64,000 bases of DNA, taken from Paludibacteraceae bacterium (GTDB lineage Bacteria > Bacteroidota > Bacteroidia > Bacteroidales > Paludibacteraceae). The translations under genes and the position numbers were made by a program. Numbering within the stretch: position 1 is the stretch's first letter; every line of letters starts with the position of its first letter. The notes beneath the pieces were generated by a model. The model searched no databases. It saw only the letters and a program-made list of their open reading frames with translations, and had not been told where the DNA came from. Positions 26,758-36,706 of the stretch are shown one piece after another. The DNA is taken from the NCBI GenBank assembly GCA_024399495.1, contig JAKSNY010000004.1, positions 62,001 through 126,000 of the forward strand, given 5' to 3'.

Positions 26758-27651
26758 ATGCAAGAAAGTTATCCACATATTGACAAAGTTGCAATTTACG
26801 GCAGTACACACAAGGTTGGTTTTGCTGAAGCCGCCAAGGAACTTATATCTGTATTGTTAAAAAACAGGGTTAAGGTTTATCTTAATGATAAGGTGTATGT
26901 TTTTCTATCGGGCGTTGGAATAGAGAACTTAGATAAGTGTAATATGCTTGATTACAACGATTTGCAAACTGTTGATATGGTGTTCAGTCTTGGTGGAGAC
27001 GGTACATTCCTAAAAACGTCACTTGCTGTAGGGGCGTTGGAAATACCTATTTTAGGCATAAATTTAGGTCATCTTGGATTTTTGTCTGATGTGAGCGGAA
27101 ATGAGATAGTGGCGGCGGTATCAGAAGTATTGAGTAACGGATATATTACAGAGAACCGTACCATGTTGCAAATAAATCCGGCAGGTACGCTGTCTGATTC
27201 CAGTAAATGTGTGGCTCTTAATGAGGTGGTAGTTGCCAAGCAGGACTCATCTGCAATGATACAGGTTAATGCAAATGTAAACGGTGAATATCTGTGTACA
27301 TATAGGGCGGACGGACTTATAGTATCCACCCCTACAGGTTCTACGGCATACGCCATGAGTGTAGGTGCCTCAATAGTGGACCCAGAGAGCAAGGTTGTGG
27401 TTATGGCTCCTGTATCGCCTCATACTCTTAATCAGCGTCCAATCATTATACCCGATGACAGAACTATAGAACTAAAGATTACAGGCAGGTGCAAGGAGTT
27501 TATGCTCTCACTTGACGGACGTTCATATCGTTGCCCCATAGACACTAAAATTTCAATTAAGAAATCTGTGTATAAGGTGATGGTGGCAAAACGCAAAGGA
27601 CGCACTTACTTCCAGACTTTGCGTGAAAAGTTAATGTGGGGAATGTATTGA
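26758..27651 (+). CDS. nadK: NAD kinase
   Basis: NadK (297 aa) phosphorylates NAD to NADP in the cytoplasm. The GGDGTFLKT motif (near residue 80), the LGINLGHLGFLSD segment, ALNEVVVAK, and the glycine-rich GLIVSTPTGSTAYAMS segment are intact. It is divergent from pdxJ, as in other Bacteroidales. ruvC begins inside its last codons. Confidence 0.97.
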   Translation: MQESYPHIDKVAIYGSTHKVGFAEAAKELISVLLKNRVKVYLNDKVYVFLSGVGIENLDKCNMLDYNDLQTVDMVFSLGGDGTFLKTSLAVGALEIPILGINLGHLGFLSDVSGNEIVAAVSEVLSNGYITENRTMLQINPAGTLSDSSKCVALNEVVVAKQDSSAMIQVNANVNGEYLCTYRADGLIVSTPTGSTAYAMSVGASIVDPESKVVVMAPVSPHTLNQRPIIIPDDRTIELKITGRCKEFMLSLDGRSYRCPIDTKISIKKSVYKVMVAKRKGRTYFQTLREKLMWGMY

Positions 27652-28217
27652 TACCGAATTGCAGGATATTAGGTATTGACCCTGGTACTACGGTTATGGG
27701 GTTAGGTTTATTAGAGGTTTCCAACGGTAAAACCTCTCTGATAGCCATGTCCACCATAGATTTTAAGGATTGCAAGACTCACTATGAGAAACTTGCAAAA
27801 ATTTTCAGGCACGTTACAGAGGTGATTGACGCCTATCAGCCGCAGGAACTTGCAATAGAGGCTCCATTTTTTGGGAAAAACGTGCAGTCTATGCTAAAAC
27901 TTGGTAGGGCACAGGGGGTTGCCATCGCTGTGGCTATAAGCAAGGGACTTAAAGTTACAGAGTACCCTCCATTAAAAATAAAGATGGCTATTACAGGAAA
28001 CGGTGCCGCCAGCAAGGAGCAGGTGGCAGGAATGCTTGCCCGATTCCTTAATATAAACGATGACCGTATGCACGTCAAACTTGATGCCACCGATGCCTTG
28101 GCGGCTGCATACTGCCACTATCTTCAACTTGGTGCACCAACAACAGATGCGGTGCACTACAAGTCTTGGAAAGATTTTGTAAATAGAAATGGAAATTCTG
28201 TGATTCCGAATAAATGA
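27636..28217 (+). CDS. ruvC: Crossover junction endodeoxyribonuclease RuvC
   Basis: RuvC (about 190 aa) resolves Holliday junctions with RuvAB. First catalytic Asp in RILGIDPGTTVMG, the Glu in LAIEAPFFGKNVQS, and the last acidic pair in KLDATDALAAAYCH. There is no ATG; the frame opens with GTG at 27636 (overlapping nadK by 16 bases) or TTG at 27648, which gives a family-typical short N-terminus. Either start implies coupling to nadK. Confidence 0.93.
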   Translation: MGNVLIPNCRILGIDPGTTVMGLGLLEVSNGKTSLIAMSTIDFKDCKTHYEKLAKIFRHVTEVIDAYQPQELAIEAPFFGKNVQSMLKLGRAQGVAIAVAISKGLKVTEYPPLKIKMAITGNGAASKEQVAGMLARFLNINDDRMHVKLDATDALAAAYCHYLQLGAPTTDAVHYKSWKDFVNRNGNSVIPNK

Positions 28218-28233
28218 GCAAAGACAACTCTTT

Positions 28234-28956
28234 TTACTCCTCCGGAGCCATGTTGGTATAGACGTTCTGTACGTCCTCATCTTCCTCTATCTTGTCTATG
28301 AGTTTTTGTACAGACTCACGTTGCTCAGGGGTAACCTCCTTGTAGTCATTAGGAACACGCTCAAATTCAGCACTGTTGATTTCAAATCCGTTGTCCTCAA
28401 GATATTTCTGAATCTCAGAGTTGTTCTGGAAATCACCACAAATTATTAGGTTCCCGTTCTCGTCGGTGTCTATCTCCTCTACGCCATAGTCTATAAGCTC
28501 AAGTTCAAGGTCGTCCATGGCAATACCCTCTTTAGGGCATACGTTAAATATGCACTTGTGGTCAAACAGGAACTGCAGGCAGCCTTGTGTGCCAAGAGAA
28601 CCGCCGTGTTTTGTAAAATAACTGCGGATATTGGCTACGGTACGCATATTGTTATCTGTAGCGGTCTCTACAAATATTGCTATTCCGTGAGGACCGTATC
28701 CCTCATAATTGAGTTCCTTATAGCCTGCTTCGTCTTTGGATAATGCCTTTTTAATGGCTCTATCCACATTGTCCTTAGGCATATTCTCTTTCTTTGCCTG
28801 CTGAATCAGTACTCTAAGCCTTGGATTCATATCGGGGTCTCCGCCACCGTCACGTGCAGCCATGGTAATCTGCTTTCCAAGTTTTGTAAATACTCGGGCC
28901 ATATTGCCCCAACGTTTAAGCTTTGTCGCTTTTCTGTATTCAAATGCTCTTCCCAT
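28234..28956 (-). CDS. YebC/PmpR family protein
   Basis: A 240-residue member of the YebC family, with the N-terminal MGRAFEYRKATKLKRWGNMA and TKLGKQITMAARDGGGDP, and the acidic C-terminal third. Members act as transcription regulators or, as reported for YebC-type proteins, assist translation of proline stretches; which applies here cannot be told. It is convergent with ruvC and followed upstream by pheT, a usual Bacteroidales arrangement. Confidence 0.93.
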   Translation of the reverse strand: MGRAFEYRKATKLKRWGNMARVFTKLGKQITMAARDGGGDPDMNPRLRVLIQQAKKENMPKDNVDRAIKKALSKDEAGYKELNYEGYGPHGIAIFVETATDNNMRTVANIRSYFTKHGGSLGTQGCLQFLFDHKCIFNVCPKEGIAMDDLELELIDYGVEEIDTDENGNLIICGDFQNNSEIQKYLEDNGFEINSAEFERVPNDYKEVTPEQRESVQKLIDKIEEDEDVQNVYTNMAPEE

Positions 28957-29040
28957 AATAATTGTTTAATCGGTTAATCGGTTAATCGTGGAATCGTTCA
29001 GTTCACCGATTCACCAGTTCACCGGTTCACCGTTGTTTAT
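28957..29040. repeat. Short alternating AATCGGTT / CACCGGTT tract
   Basis: Tandem TTAATCGGTTAATCG units followed by TTCACCGATTCACCAGTTCACC units fill the YebC-pheT gap. A related CGGTGATGCGGTGATTCGGTG tract lies inside the AddA-like gene at 41405. Confidence 0.75.
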
Positions 29041-31485
29041 TTATCTTATCGTTGCTCCCAACTTCTCTTGGAACGCTTTCATAAGGCGTTGCATAATATT
29101 ATCTATTTGTTTGTCTTCAAGTGTTTTCTCCGTATCCTGAAGGGTAAAGTTTACAGCGTATGACTTTTTGCCTGCCTCAATGTTCTTGCCTTCATATACA
29201 TCAAATAGAACCACTTTCTTAAGCAGTTTGTGTTCAACGCCAAACGCTATGTTCTCTATCTGCTCAAACTCAATGTTTTTGTCAAGTAGCAGAGCCAAAT
29301 CCCTCTTAACCTCAGGAAATTTAGGCAAATCCTGATAGGTTATGGCATTGGACTTAATCTGACGCAGAATCCTGTTCCATTGGAAATCAGCATAGAATAC
29401 ATCTGCATCTATGTCAAAATTCTTAAGAAGTCTCTTAGCCACAATACCTAACTCCGCCAATACGACACCGCTGCGTGTCTCTATCCTTATGGCTTGAGAG
29501 TAGATGTCGCTCTCCATACTCTTAATGGTGTAGGCATTTTCATTTATACCCAAACGCCTGATTATGTTTAGTGCGTGTGCCTTAAGGTCAAAGAATGTAA
29601 GCGGACGCTCAGAGTCTGTCCATGATTGCTCATAACGGTTGCCGCTGAGCCACAATGCAAGATGTAACTCTTCTGAATATGCTGCAAGAGGCTTCTCTCC
29701 ACCTGCCTTCTCCTTATTGTAGTGGTAGCATTCTCCAAACTCATAGAATTTAAGGTTTGTACGCTTACGGTTGCGGTTACGTGCTATGCTCTCAAGACCG
29801 CCAAACAGCAGTGTCTGACGCATAACGCTCAGGTCTGAGCCAAGCGGATTCATAATGCGTACCGCATTCTCTACAGGATAAGATGTAAGTCCGTTATAGT
29901 AAGATATTTTAGTCAGTGAGTTGTTAAGAATCTCACTGAAACCTGCACCTGTAAGGTGTCGTGCCACATTGTTCTGCAACTTTACGGTATCGGGGAATGA
30001 GGAGTAGCTGATAGATGACTTTACAGAATCGCCAGGGGTTACATTGTTATATCCGTAAATTCTGAGAATATCCTCTATAACATCTACATCACGCTTTACA
30101 TCTGCACGGTATGGTGGTACCAGCAGAGTCATGGAGTCATTGTCCTCACGTGCAATCTTTATCTCCAGTCCGCTAAGAATAGACTTAATGGTGCTTTTCT
30201 CTATCTCTTTACCTATAAGGTCGTTTATTTTCTTAAATGTTATCTCTACCTTGAAATCTTCAATAGGGTTAGGGTAGATGTCTATTATATCACTCGATAC
30301 GCTGCCTCCTGCAACCTCTTTTATGAGCAGTGCGGCACGTTTAAGTGCATAGATGTTTATGTTAGGGTCGCAACCACGCTCATAGCGGAACGATGCGTCT
30401 GTGTTAAGCCCATGACGGCGTGCAGTCTTTCTGACCCAAACAGGATTAAAGTAGGCACTCTCTATAAAAATGTTCTTGGTTTCCTCTTTTACACCTGAGT
30501 CAAATCCGCCAAACACACCTGCAATACACATGCCCTCTTCCTTGTTGCAAATCATAAGGTCAGAGTCAGACAGTTCTCTCTCTACACCGTCAAGAGTGGT
30601 GAATTTGGTCTTATCGGGTAGGGTACGCACGTTAATCTCACCTCCTTTAATCTTGTCTGCATCAAATGCGTGCAGCGGTTGCCCAAGCTCATTAAGAATG
30701 AAATTTGTAACATCTACAACATTGTTTATAGGCCTTAAACCTATTGAGTTAAGCCTATTCTTAAGCCAATCGGGCGATTCCTTTACCGTTACCCCCGATA
30801 TGGTGACTCCGCAATATCTTGGACAAGCCTCCGTATTGTGAACATTAACCTTAATAGGCAGATTGTGGTTCTCTATGCTGAAAGCATCTACGTTTGGACG
30901 TATTAGCGGTAGCCCCAATGCGGCAGACAGGTCTCTTGCCACACCAAAGTGAGATATTGCATCAGAACGGTTAGGGGTTATATCTACCTCTATAAGTGTG
31001 TCGTTCTCTATCTTGTAGTAATCTTTTGCAGGTGTGCCTACCTCTACATCATTGGGTAATTCTATAATGCCGGCATGGCTTTTGCCTACACCAATCTCAT
31101 CTTCGGCACAAAGCATGCCAAATGATTCCACACCACGTATTTTTGATTTCTTTATGGCAAAGCACTCATCGCCGTCATAAAGTTTGGTGCCAATTGTAGC
31201 CATTATGGTTTTAAGCCCGGCACGGCAGTTAGGGGCACCACATACAACCTGAATAAGCTCTCCGCTTCCGTTATCCACTTTGGTTATGTGCAGGTGGTCT
31301 GAATCAGGGTGCTCCACACACTCCACAACTTTAGCGACAACTAAACCTTCAAGCCCGCCTTTTATGCTCTCTACGGTCTCCACAGAGCCTACCTCAAGAC
31401 CTATGGATGTAAGTTTTTTAGCGGTCTCATCTGCACTTATATCAAGCAGAATATACTTTTTAAGCCAATTAAAAGATATGTTCAT
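29041..31485 (-). CDS. pheT: Phenylalanyl-tRNA synthetase beta subunit
   Basis: A 814-residue PheT. Domains in order: N-terminal B1 with the tRNA-binding OB fold (about 40-150, GLVVAKVVECVEHPDSDHL), B3/B4 editing region (about 210-390), B5 (about 400-475), the catalytic-like core (about 480-700), and a C-terminal FDX-ACB anticodon domain (about 720-814, FPEVKRDLALLLD). It works as a heterotetramer with PheS, which is not in the window. Confidence 0.98.
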   Translation of the reverse strand: MNISFNWLKKYILLDISADETAKKLTSIGLEVGSVETVESIKGGLEGLVVAKVVECVEHPDSDHLHITKVDNGSGELIQVVCGAPNCRAGLKTIMATIGTKLYDGDECFAIKKSKIRGVESFGMLCAEDEIGVGKSHAGIIELPNDVEVGTPAKDYYKIENDTLIEVDITPNRSDAISHFGVARDLSAALGLPLIRPNVDAFSIENHNLPIKVNVHNTEACPRYCGVTISGVTVKESPDWLKNRLNSIGLRPINNVVDVTNFILNELGQPLHAFDADKIKGGEINVRTLPDKTKFTTLDGVERELSDSDLMICNKEEGMCIAGVFGGFDSGVKEETKNIFIESAYFNPVWVRKTARRHGLNTDASFRYERGCDPNINIYALKRAALLIKEVAGGSVSSDIIDIYPNPIEDFKVEITFKKINDLIGKEIEKSTIKSILSGLEIKIAREDNDSMTLLVPPYRADVKRDVDVIEDILRIYGYNNVTPGDSVKSSISYSSFPDTVKLQNNVARHLTGAGFSEILNNSLTKISYYNGLTSYPVENAVRIMNPLGSDLSVMRQTLLFGGLESIARNRNRKRTNLKFYEFGECYHYNKEKAGGEKPLAAYSEELHLALWLSGNRYEQSWTDSERPLTFFDLKAHALNIIRRLGINENAYTIKSMESDIYSQAIRIETRSGVVLAELGIVAKRLLKNFDIDADVFYADFQWNRILRQIKSNAITYQDLPKFPEVKRDLALLLDKNIEFEQIENIAFGVEHKLLKKVVLFDVYEGKNIEAGKKSYAVNFTLQDTEKTLEDKQIDNIMQRLMKAFQEKLGATIR

Positions 31486-31520
31486 AATCTAATGATTAGT
31501 CCTAATTACCAAATAAAGCA

Positions 31521-31528
31521 CAAAGATA
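31521..31528 (-). promoter_or_regulatory. -7 box of pheT
   Basis: TATCTTTG on the minus strand, about 36 bases before the pheT ATG. TTG-containing -33 candidates lie 16-22 bases further upstream. Confidence 0.6.
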
Positions 31529-31561
31529 CTATTTATTTGGAAAACAATAGCAAAAAATATA

Positions 31562-32038
31562 CTATTTTTGAATTAAAGATACAGCGTAAGCGGAGATTCC
31601 CTCTTCTCTGCCTGTAAAGCCAAGTTTTTCTGTGGTGGTGGCTTTAATTGAGATGTCATCAATGTCACACTCTAACACCGATGCCAAGGTGGAACGCATT
31701 GCCTCTATATGCGGATTAAGTTTGGGCTTCTCTGCACAAACTGTGGCATCTATATTGCATAGTTGCCAGCCTTTGGAACGTACCAAATCTATGGTGCGTT
31801 TAAGAAGTATTTTAGAGTCTATATCCTTGTAGGTATTGTCTGTATCAGGAAAATTGTAGCCTATATCACGCAAAGATGCGGCTCCCAAAAGAGAGTCGCA
31901 TATTGCATGTATAAGTACATCGGCATCTGAATGTCCAAGCAAGCCTAAAGAGTGGTCAATCTTTATTCCGCCAAGCCACAATTCACGGTTTGGCACCAAC
32001 TTGTGTACATCATATCCCAAGCCGACTTTGAATCTCAT
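31562..32038 (-). CDS. ispF: 2-C-methyl-D-erythritol 2,4-cyclodiphosphate synthase
   Basis: IspF (158 aa) makes the cyclic diphosphate in the MEP isoprenoid pathway. Zinc ligands Asp and His in GLGYDVHKLV and the His in LGHSDADVLIHAICD are intact, as is the C-terminal ATTTEKLGFTGREEGI. The stop of porV lies 2 bases upstream; the porU-porV-ispF order is also that of Porphyromonas gingivalis. Confidence 0.97.
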   Translation of the reverse strand: MRFKVGLGYDVHKLVPNRELWLGGIKIDHSLGLLGHSDADVLIHAICDSLLGAASLRDIGYNFPDTDNTYKDIDSKILLKRTIDLVRSKGWQLCNIDATVCAEKPKLNPHIEAMRSTLASVLECDIDDISIKATTTEKLGFTGREEGISAYAVSLIQK

Positions 32039-32040
32039 TG

Positions 32041-33273
32041 TTAGAAAACCTCGTTTTCATTGTCATTTACGTCGTTCTTGACAAGGTTATGGATGCCTGC
32101 CATATTGAAACCAAGCGTAAATTTAAGTGTTTGGTCAAGTGGGTTGTTTTTAGCAACTGAAAGCAAATACGCTACATCAAGAACTACAACATTTAGGCGG
32201 AAACCTGCACCAAATTCAAGGAATTTTCTGTTGCCGCATTGTTTTGACTCATTAAAGTAACCCATACGGGCAAGAAACATATTCTTGTAGTCGTACTCAA
32301 TACCTACAGAGAAGTTCATTTGTTTTAATTTGTACACAAAATCATATTTGCTGCCATCAGGCATATCCGCAAAAGACTTTCCTATACCTGTAAGAGGGTC
32401 CATATGGTAGTATTCGTCAAGACGCTTGTTGTAGTCTTCCAGACTTTCTTTATCCCCCTGAATAGGTCTTGCCGGTACCAACAGTTTGTTTATATCCACA
32501 TTAAACGACATGTGGTTGTAATCATTGCCAAGCGGTAATTTGAAACTGCCTCCCAATCGCAGATTGGTTGGAATAAACGCACTTGACCTATAATCACCAT
32601 AGTCAATCTTTTTACCCAAGTTGGATATGTTGAAACCAAACGAACCACTACCTTTACCAAAAGAGAAATCAACCTCTTTAGTGTAGAAACCAGAAATATC
32701 GGCGGCGATACTCCAACCTGGTTTCAGATAGTTTCCGTCAACAGAGTGACCGCCTGTAAGGTCAGACCAAATAAAGCGGAGAGCCACACCCATTGAGAAA
32801 CCTTTTGCAAGAATTCTTGAATAAGATGCGTCTAATGCCAAATCGTACGGCTTAACATTATAGCCAGGGTCGTTGGGGTCTTTCTTTATCAATACATTTC
32901 CTATAGAGAAGAAACGGAACGACATAGCCACAGTCTGCACATCCTTTATCTTATAGAAACCTGCGGCGGAAACAAGGTCAATGTCAGAAACCAATTTTCT
33001 TAACCAAGGTACGTAAGATACTGATGCACCGCCTACGCCATCAATAAATGCGTATTTTGCCGGATTCCAAAATTGAGAGTTCTCATCGGGAGTGGTGGCA
33101 CCACCGGTATCACCCATACCACCGCACCTTGCATCAGGAGCGATAGTCAAAAATGACGCACCTGTTGTAATAGGGGCATAAACATCCTGAACGGTTGGCT
33201 CATTCTCATCTGCCATAACGCCAAAAGGCAATATGCACAATAATGTTAAATAAATTTTAAAATTCTTCTTCAT
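32041..33273 (-). CDS. porV: Type IX secretion outer-membrane protein PorV
   Basis: A 410-residue outer-membrane beta-barrel of the FadL-like PorV (LptO) group. It has a signal peptide (about 1-21, cut after VMA), then QDVYAPITTGASFLTIAPDARCGGMGDTG, a strongly conserved PorV start, and a barrel to the end. PorV carries cargo between the SprA translocon and the PorU sortase. It has its own -7 box but is adjacent to porU in the same direction. Confidence 0.95.
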   Translation of the reverse strand: MKKNFKIYLTLLCILPFGVMADENEPTVQDVYAPITTGASFLTIAPDARCGGMGDTGGATTPDENSQFWNPAKYAFIDGVGGASVSYVPWLRKLVSDIDLVSAAGFYKIKDVQTVAMSFRFFSIGNVLIKKDPNDPGYNVKPYDLALDASYSRILAKGFSMGVALRFIWSDLTGGHSVDGNYLKPGWSIAADISGFYTKEVDFSFGKGSGSFGFNISNLGKKIDYGDYRSSAFIPTNLRLGGSFKLPLGNDYNHMSFNVDINKLLVPARPIQGDKESLEDYNKRLDEYYHMDPLTGIGKSFADMPDGSKYDFVYKLKQMNFSVGIEYDYKNMFLARMGYFNESKQCGNRKFLEFGAGFRLNVVVLDVAYLLSVAKNNPLDQTLKFTLGFNMAGIHNLVKNDVNDNENEVF

Positions 33274-33309
33274 TTGTTAAAATTTTTTACATTTCACAAA
33301 AAACGGCTA

Positions 33310-33317
33310 CAAAGATA
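33310..33317 (-). promoter_or_regulatory. -7 box of porV
   Basis: TATCTTTG on the minus strand, about 37 bases before the porV ATG and downstream of the porU stop. It gives porV independent transcription. A -33 match was not seen. Confidence 0.55.
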
Positions 33318-33334
33318 ACGCTCTTTTTTTAATT

Positions 33335-36300
33335 TTATTGCGTTTTTATTATAAATTTTTGAACTTTGTGAGTAAGATTGCCGTTACTGTCTGTTATTTT
33401 GGCTCTTACCCAATACACGCCACTTGCCATATTCCCATATTTTCCTTTTAAATCCCAATGAGCGGTGTAAGTGCCGTCCGTGTTATCCGTGACAGTGGTT
33501 TCCCAATGTTCTCTCCATAACATGTCATAAACTATAAATGTTACAGTTACAGGTGTATATGGGCGGTCATAACGCAAGTGAATATTCAATTCTGTGGTAA
33601 CGGGATTGGGATAAATATAATATTCCTCAAGTGTGGGTTTGGCATCGGTATCAACTACAAATGTAAGATTTGACACTGTAGATATATTCTGCATATTCCA
33701 AGACTTAAAATTAAGATTATATGTGCCATTTTCCAATTTTGGGAACTGATACCTTACGGAACCACTCTTATAATCGTTTAGAGATGATGTGTAATAGTCA
33801 TTGAGAATATAATATTTTGAAGGGCTGTTGTTAAGTTGAAGTGTCATATCATGCCCGATACCTGAACCTATTACATTTATACCGGAATCATCATATAAAT
33901 GTGCGTAAAATACTGGTGTGTCATTAACCTTATCACCGTTTTCAAACTCTGGAACATTTATATACGCCCGCACTATAGAGCCTTTATTACTTGGGTCAAC
34001 AGTAGGGTCTGTGCCATAAACCTCAAACTCTGTATTATTTCCAAAAGCATCGTTATCGGGTAATGAATTTATATGGGCATAATACACTATTTTTCCATAT
34101 CCGTTTGTGTATCTGATATCTTTGGGTACCATAAAAGTAATACTAAACTTCCCGTTCTCTACACTTACTGTGCCCGAAAACAGTTTGTTTGCATAATCAG
34201 TATATTGGAATTTAGGTCCTGTTTGCCCTAACGTGGTAAGAATCGACTCCTTATCATATACAACAACCTTCAAAGACCCATTATAATCATCAAGACGTTC
34301 TCCTTTGTAATTTTCAATGTGTCCTTTAATTGTTACAATGCCAAGTGCTTGCATAACAGCCAAATCTGGTGTAACTCCGTTTATGGAATCGGTAACAACC
34401 CTATGCGTAGGATAATGCAATTTTATTGCAGGGTCTCCTAACAAAGTGTAATTAAGTTTGTTTTGGTTACTACCCATATCTATTTTGGATAGACGGAATA
34501 TCTCTCCTAGTGTTTTAGCAGATTCGTTATCTTTGGGAAACAGATTTTTGTATGTGGCAACCATCAATTTAAAGTTATCGGACGAGAATACAATTCTTGT
34601 TGTGGTGTACATAGCCACACTGCCACCTTTGGGATTTAAAATGGCCTCCATACCGGCAGAGTGTTCGTTATTGTCGTATCTTGAGATATCACAAGATGCG
34701 GTAATCCATAAACCTAAATTATCATTGTACATGTTTACAATGTCATTTTTAGTAATCATCTGTTCAGATGTAAGGGTGTTTGTACTGCCGTGCCCCACGT
34801 ATGTAAACACAAGCACACCGCTTAGTAAATCTTTATGAATCCTGTCTTTGGCTCCTGGAAATGTTACACCTGATGATGTCTCTGTACTCTTAAAAGCATC
34901 AAGATACACCTTGTCTATTATAAAACTTTCGTTTGAATTTTTTAATATTCTTGTCAGCGAATCGGCTTGACTGACATGCGTGTTGTTATCTCCGTCATCT
35001 GCAAGAAAAGTACAAAAACTTCTCCAATCATCTGCAACAGATTCTGTTACATAGCGTATGGTTTTGTTTACCACGTTGTTTGCTTCAGTAACAGATGTTA
35101 CAGGAAACCTGCCTACTGCAATGTCCATTTTAGCACTTGATAATAAACCGCCCTCATTATCATCAAGCATAGCATAAAAATCATCTGTGGTAAAAGATGA
35201 GGTTTCAGAGAGTGATTCAATTGACTGATAACTCAATAGTGGCAAAGCCTGATGATGTATCCCCAAATTATCGTAAGATGCAGTCCCCATAAATAGCAGG
35301 CACTGTGGGGCAGAGTTATTGTTATCTTGATGACGGTCATAAAACATCTTCATAAACAGTCGGTAAGCAGAGGCATCTGGCGTGCCGGATGAAAACTCAT
35401 TGTATATGTCCTGTGGATTTGCAATGTACACACTCATATTGTCGTGAGTTCTATGAAATTTTGCAAGTTTTTCAGATGCTTCAAAATATTCGGGTGCGGA
35501 TATTATAACCATATCAATATTATGTAGGGCATGAAGATTTTGATTTGCCACATTCCCAATCATAATAGGAGATTTTGCTACAGAAGATGAATTGAAAGCA
35601 AAGTACGTATGAATCATATTATGATTCTCTTTAAAGGTGGCAATATCGGAATCCAGCTCATAATCAACATACGATATATTGTTTAAATCTGTAATATTCC
35701 ATATTTTGGTACCCGATGTACAGCCTTTAATATGATATGCCACAACTGATTTGTTTCCAAGATTATCGGGATTGGTTATAAGTAGAGAACCACTGTTTCC
35801 GTGTAAAATCAGTTTCTTATAGTAATTTGCAGTTATGTAGTGCAAGTAACCTGCATCAGATGATGCATTAGGATAGAATTTCAGAGTTATCACAGGGTTG
35901 TTTTCAGTAGTATTTTTAAAATATAACATAGAGGTGCTTTTCTGCCCTTTCTGATGTAAAGAGGTGCTGCCTGCTACTGTTATTTTATTGAGCGTGCCAC
36001 CAAGACTGACATCAAATGTTGTTTTGGCATTTGAATATGCCACTACCGCCATATTTAAATAGATAGTTTCAGTTAAGTCAATATCAGTATCTTTGATTAC
36101 AAAGGATTGTGTGTTTGTGGATTTCTGAAATTTATAGCCATACCATTCTCTGCCGCTATCTGCCAAATTATACTCCGATTTGTGAATATAATATCCGGCG
36201 TAAGTTGTTGTGCAGTCCACTGTAGGTTCTGCTGTGGGTTCAGGTTCCACTTCAATTCTCTTACCCTCGCCTGCCATGCTTGTTATAAAATAATAACCCG

Positions 36301-36706
36301 TGTTGCTGTAATAATTGTAGGTATATGTATGCCCCGATGTGCTAATATTATCAGTGACAGTGCCTTGTGCGTAAAACAAAATGTAATCACCTTCAGAAAA
36401 CACACCGTCGGCACCCTTTTCCATATATATTGCAATTTCAGGCAGGTCGTCATGTCGTGGTAGCAGTTTTGATAAATTCTCCTCAATTATGGCGCCTCCG
36501 TATCCATATACCCTTACCCCTGCAGGATCTCCAATGCCCATGTTTTTTATATCAGAATAGGAGAGTTTATATAGTCCGGATGTCTGCACACCTATCTTAT
36601 ACCACTTGCCTTGAGACAATACAGAGTTATCTGCATACTTCTGTACTCCAGCCCAAGATAATGAGCAGTATAAAACAAAAAATATATATGATATGTATTT
36701 TCTCAT
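33335..36706 (-). CDS. porU: Type IX secretion sortase PorU
   Basis: A 1123-residue exported cysteine protease of the gingipain (C25) family. PorU cleaves the C-terminal signal from type IX cargo and attaches A-LPS. It has a signal peptide (about 1-19), a prodomain, and the catalytic His near residue 637 (TYVGHGS) and Cys near 671 (ITASCD). The C-terminal part has beta domains and a sorting-type tail (YYIYPNPVTTELNIHL ... GVYWVRAKI) that PorU itself retains. It overlaps the downstream-lying FAH gene start by 4 bases on the 5' side, so both are probably transcribed together. Confidence 0.95.
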   Translation of the reverse strand: MRKYISYIFFVLYCSLSWAGVQKYADNSVLSQGKWYKIGVQTSGLYKLSYSDIKNMGIGDPAGVRVYGYGGAIIEENLSKLLPRHDDLPEIAIYMEKGADGVFSEGDYILFYAQGTVTDNISTSGHTYTYNYYSNTGYYFITSMAGEGKRIEVEPEPTAEPTVDCTTTYAGYYIHKSEYNLADSGREWYGYKFQKSTNTQSFVIKDTDIDLTETIYLNMAVVAYSNAKTTFDVSLGGTLNKITVAGSTSLHQKGQKSTSMLYFKNTTENNPVITLKFYPNASSDAGYLHYITANYYKKLILHGNSGSLLITNPDNLGNKSVVAYHIKGCTSGTKIWNITDLNNISYVDYELDSDIATFKENHNMIHTYFAFNSSSVAKSPIMIGNVANQNLHALHNIDMVIISAPEYFEASEKLAKFHRTHDNMSVYIANPQDIYNEFSSGTPDASAYRLFMKMFYDRHQDNNNSAPQCLLFMGTASYDNLGIHHQALPLLSYQSIESLSETSSFTTDDFYAMLDDNEGGLLSSAKMDIAVGRFPVTSVTEANNVVNKTIRYVTESVADDWRSFCTFLADDGDNNTHVSQADSLTRILKNSNESFIIDKVYLDAFKSTETSSGVTFPGAKDRIHKDLLSGVLVFTYVGHGSTNTLTSEQMITKNDIVNMYNDNLGLWITASCDISRYDNNEHSAGMEAILNPKGGSVAMYTTTRIVFSSDNFKLMVATYKNLFPKDNESAKTLGEIFRLSKIDMGSNQNKLNYTLLGDPAIKLHYPTHRVVTDSINGVTPDLAVMQALGIVTIKGHIENYKGERLDDYNGSLKVVVYDKESILTTLGQTGPKFQYTDYANKLFSGTVSVENGKFSITFMVPKDIRYTNGYGKIVYYAHINSLPDNDAFGNNTEFEVYGTDPTVDPSNKGSIVRAYINVPEFENGDKVNDTPVFYAHLYDDSGINVIGSGIGHDMTLQLNNSPSKYYILNDYYTSSLNDYKSGSVRYQFPKLENGTYNLNFKSWNMQNISTVSNLTFVVDTDAKPTLEEYYIYPNPVTTELNIHLRYDRPYTPVTVTFIVYDMLWREHWETTVTDNTDGTYTAHWDLKGKYGNMASGVYWVRAKITDSNGNLTHKVQKFIIKTQ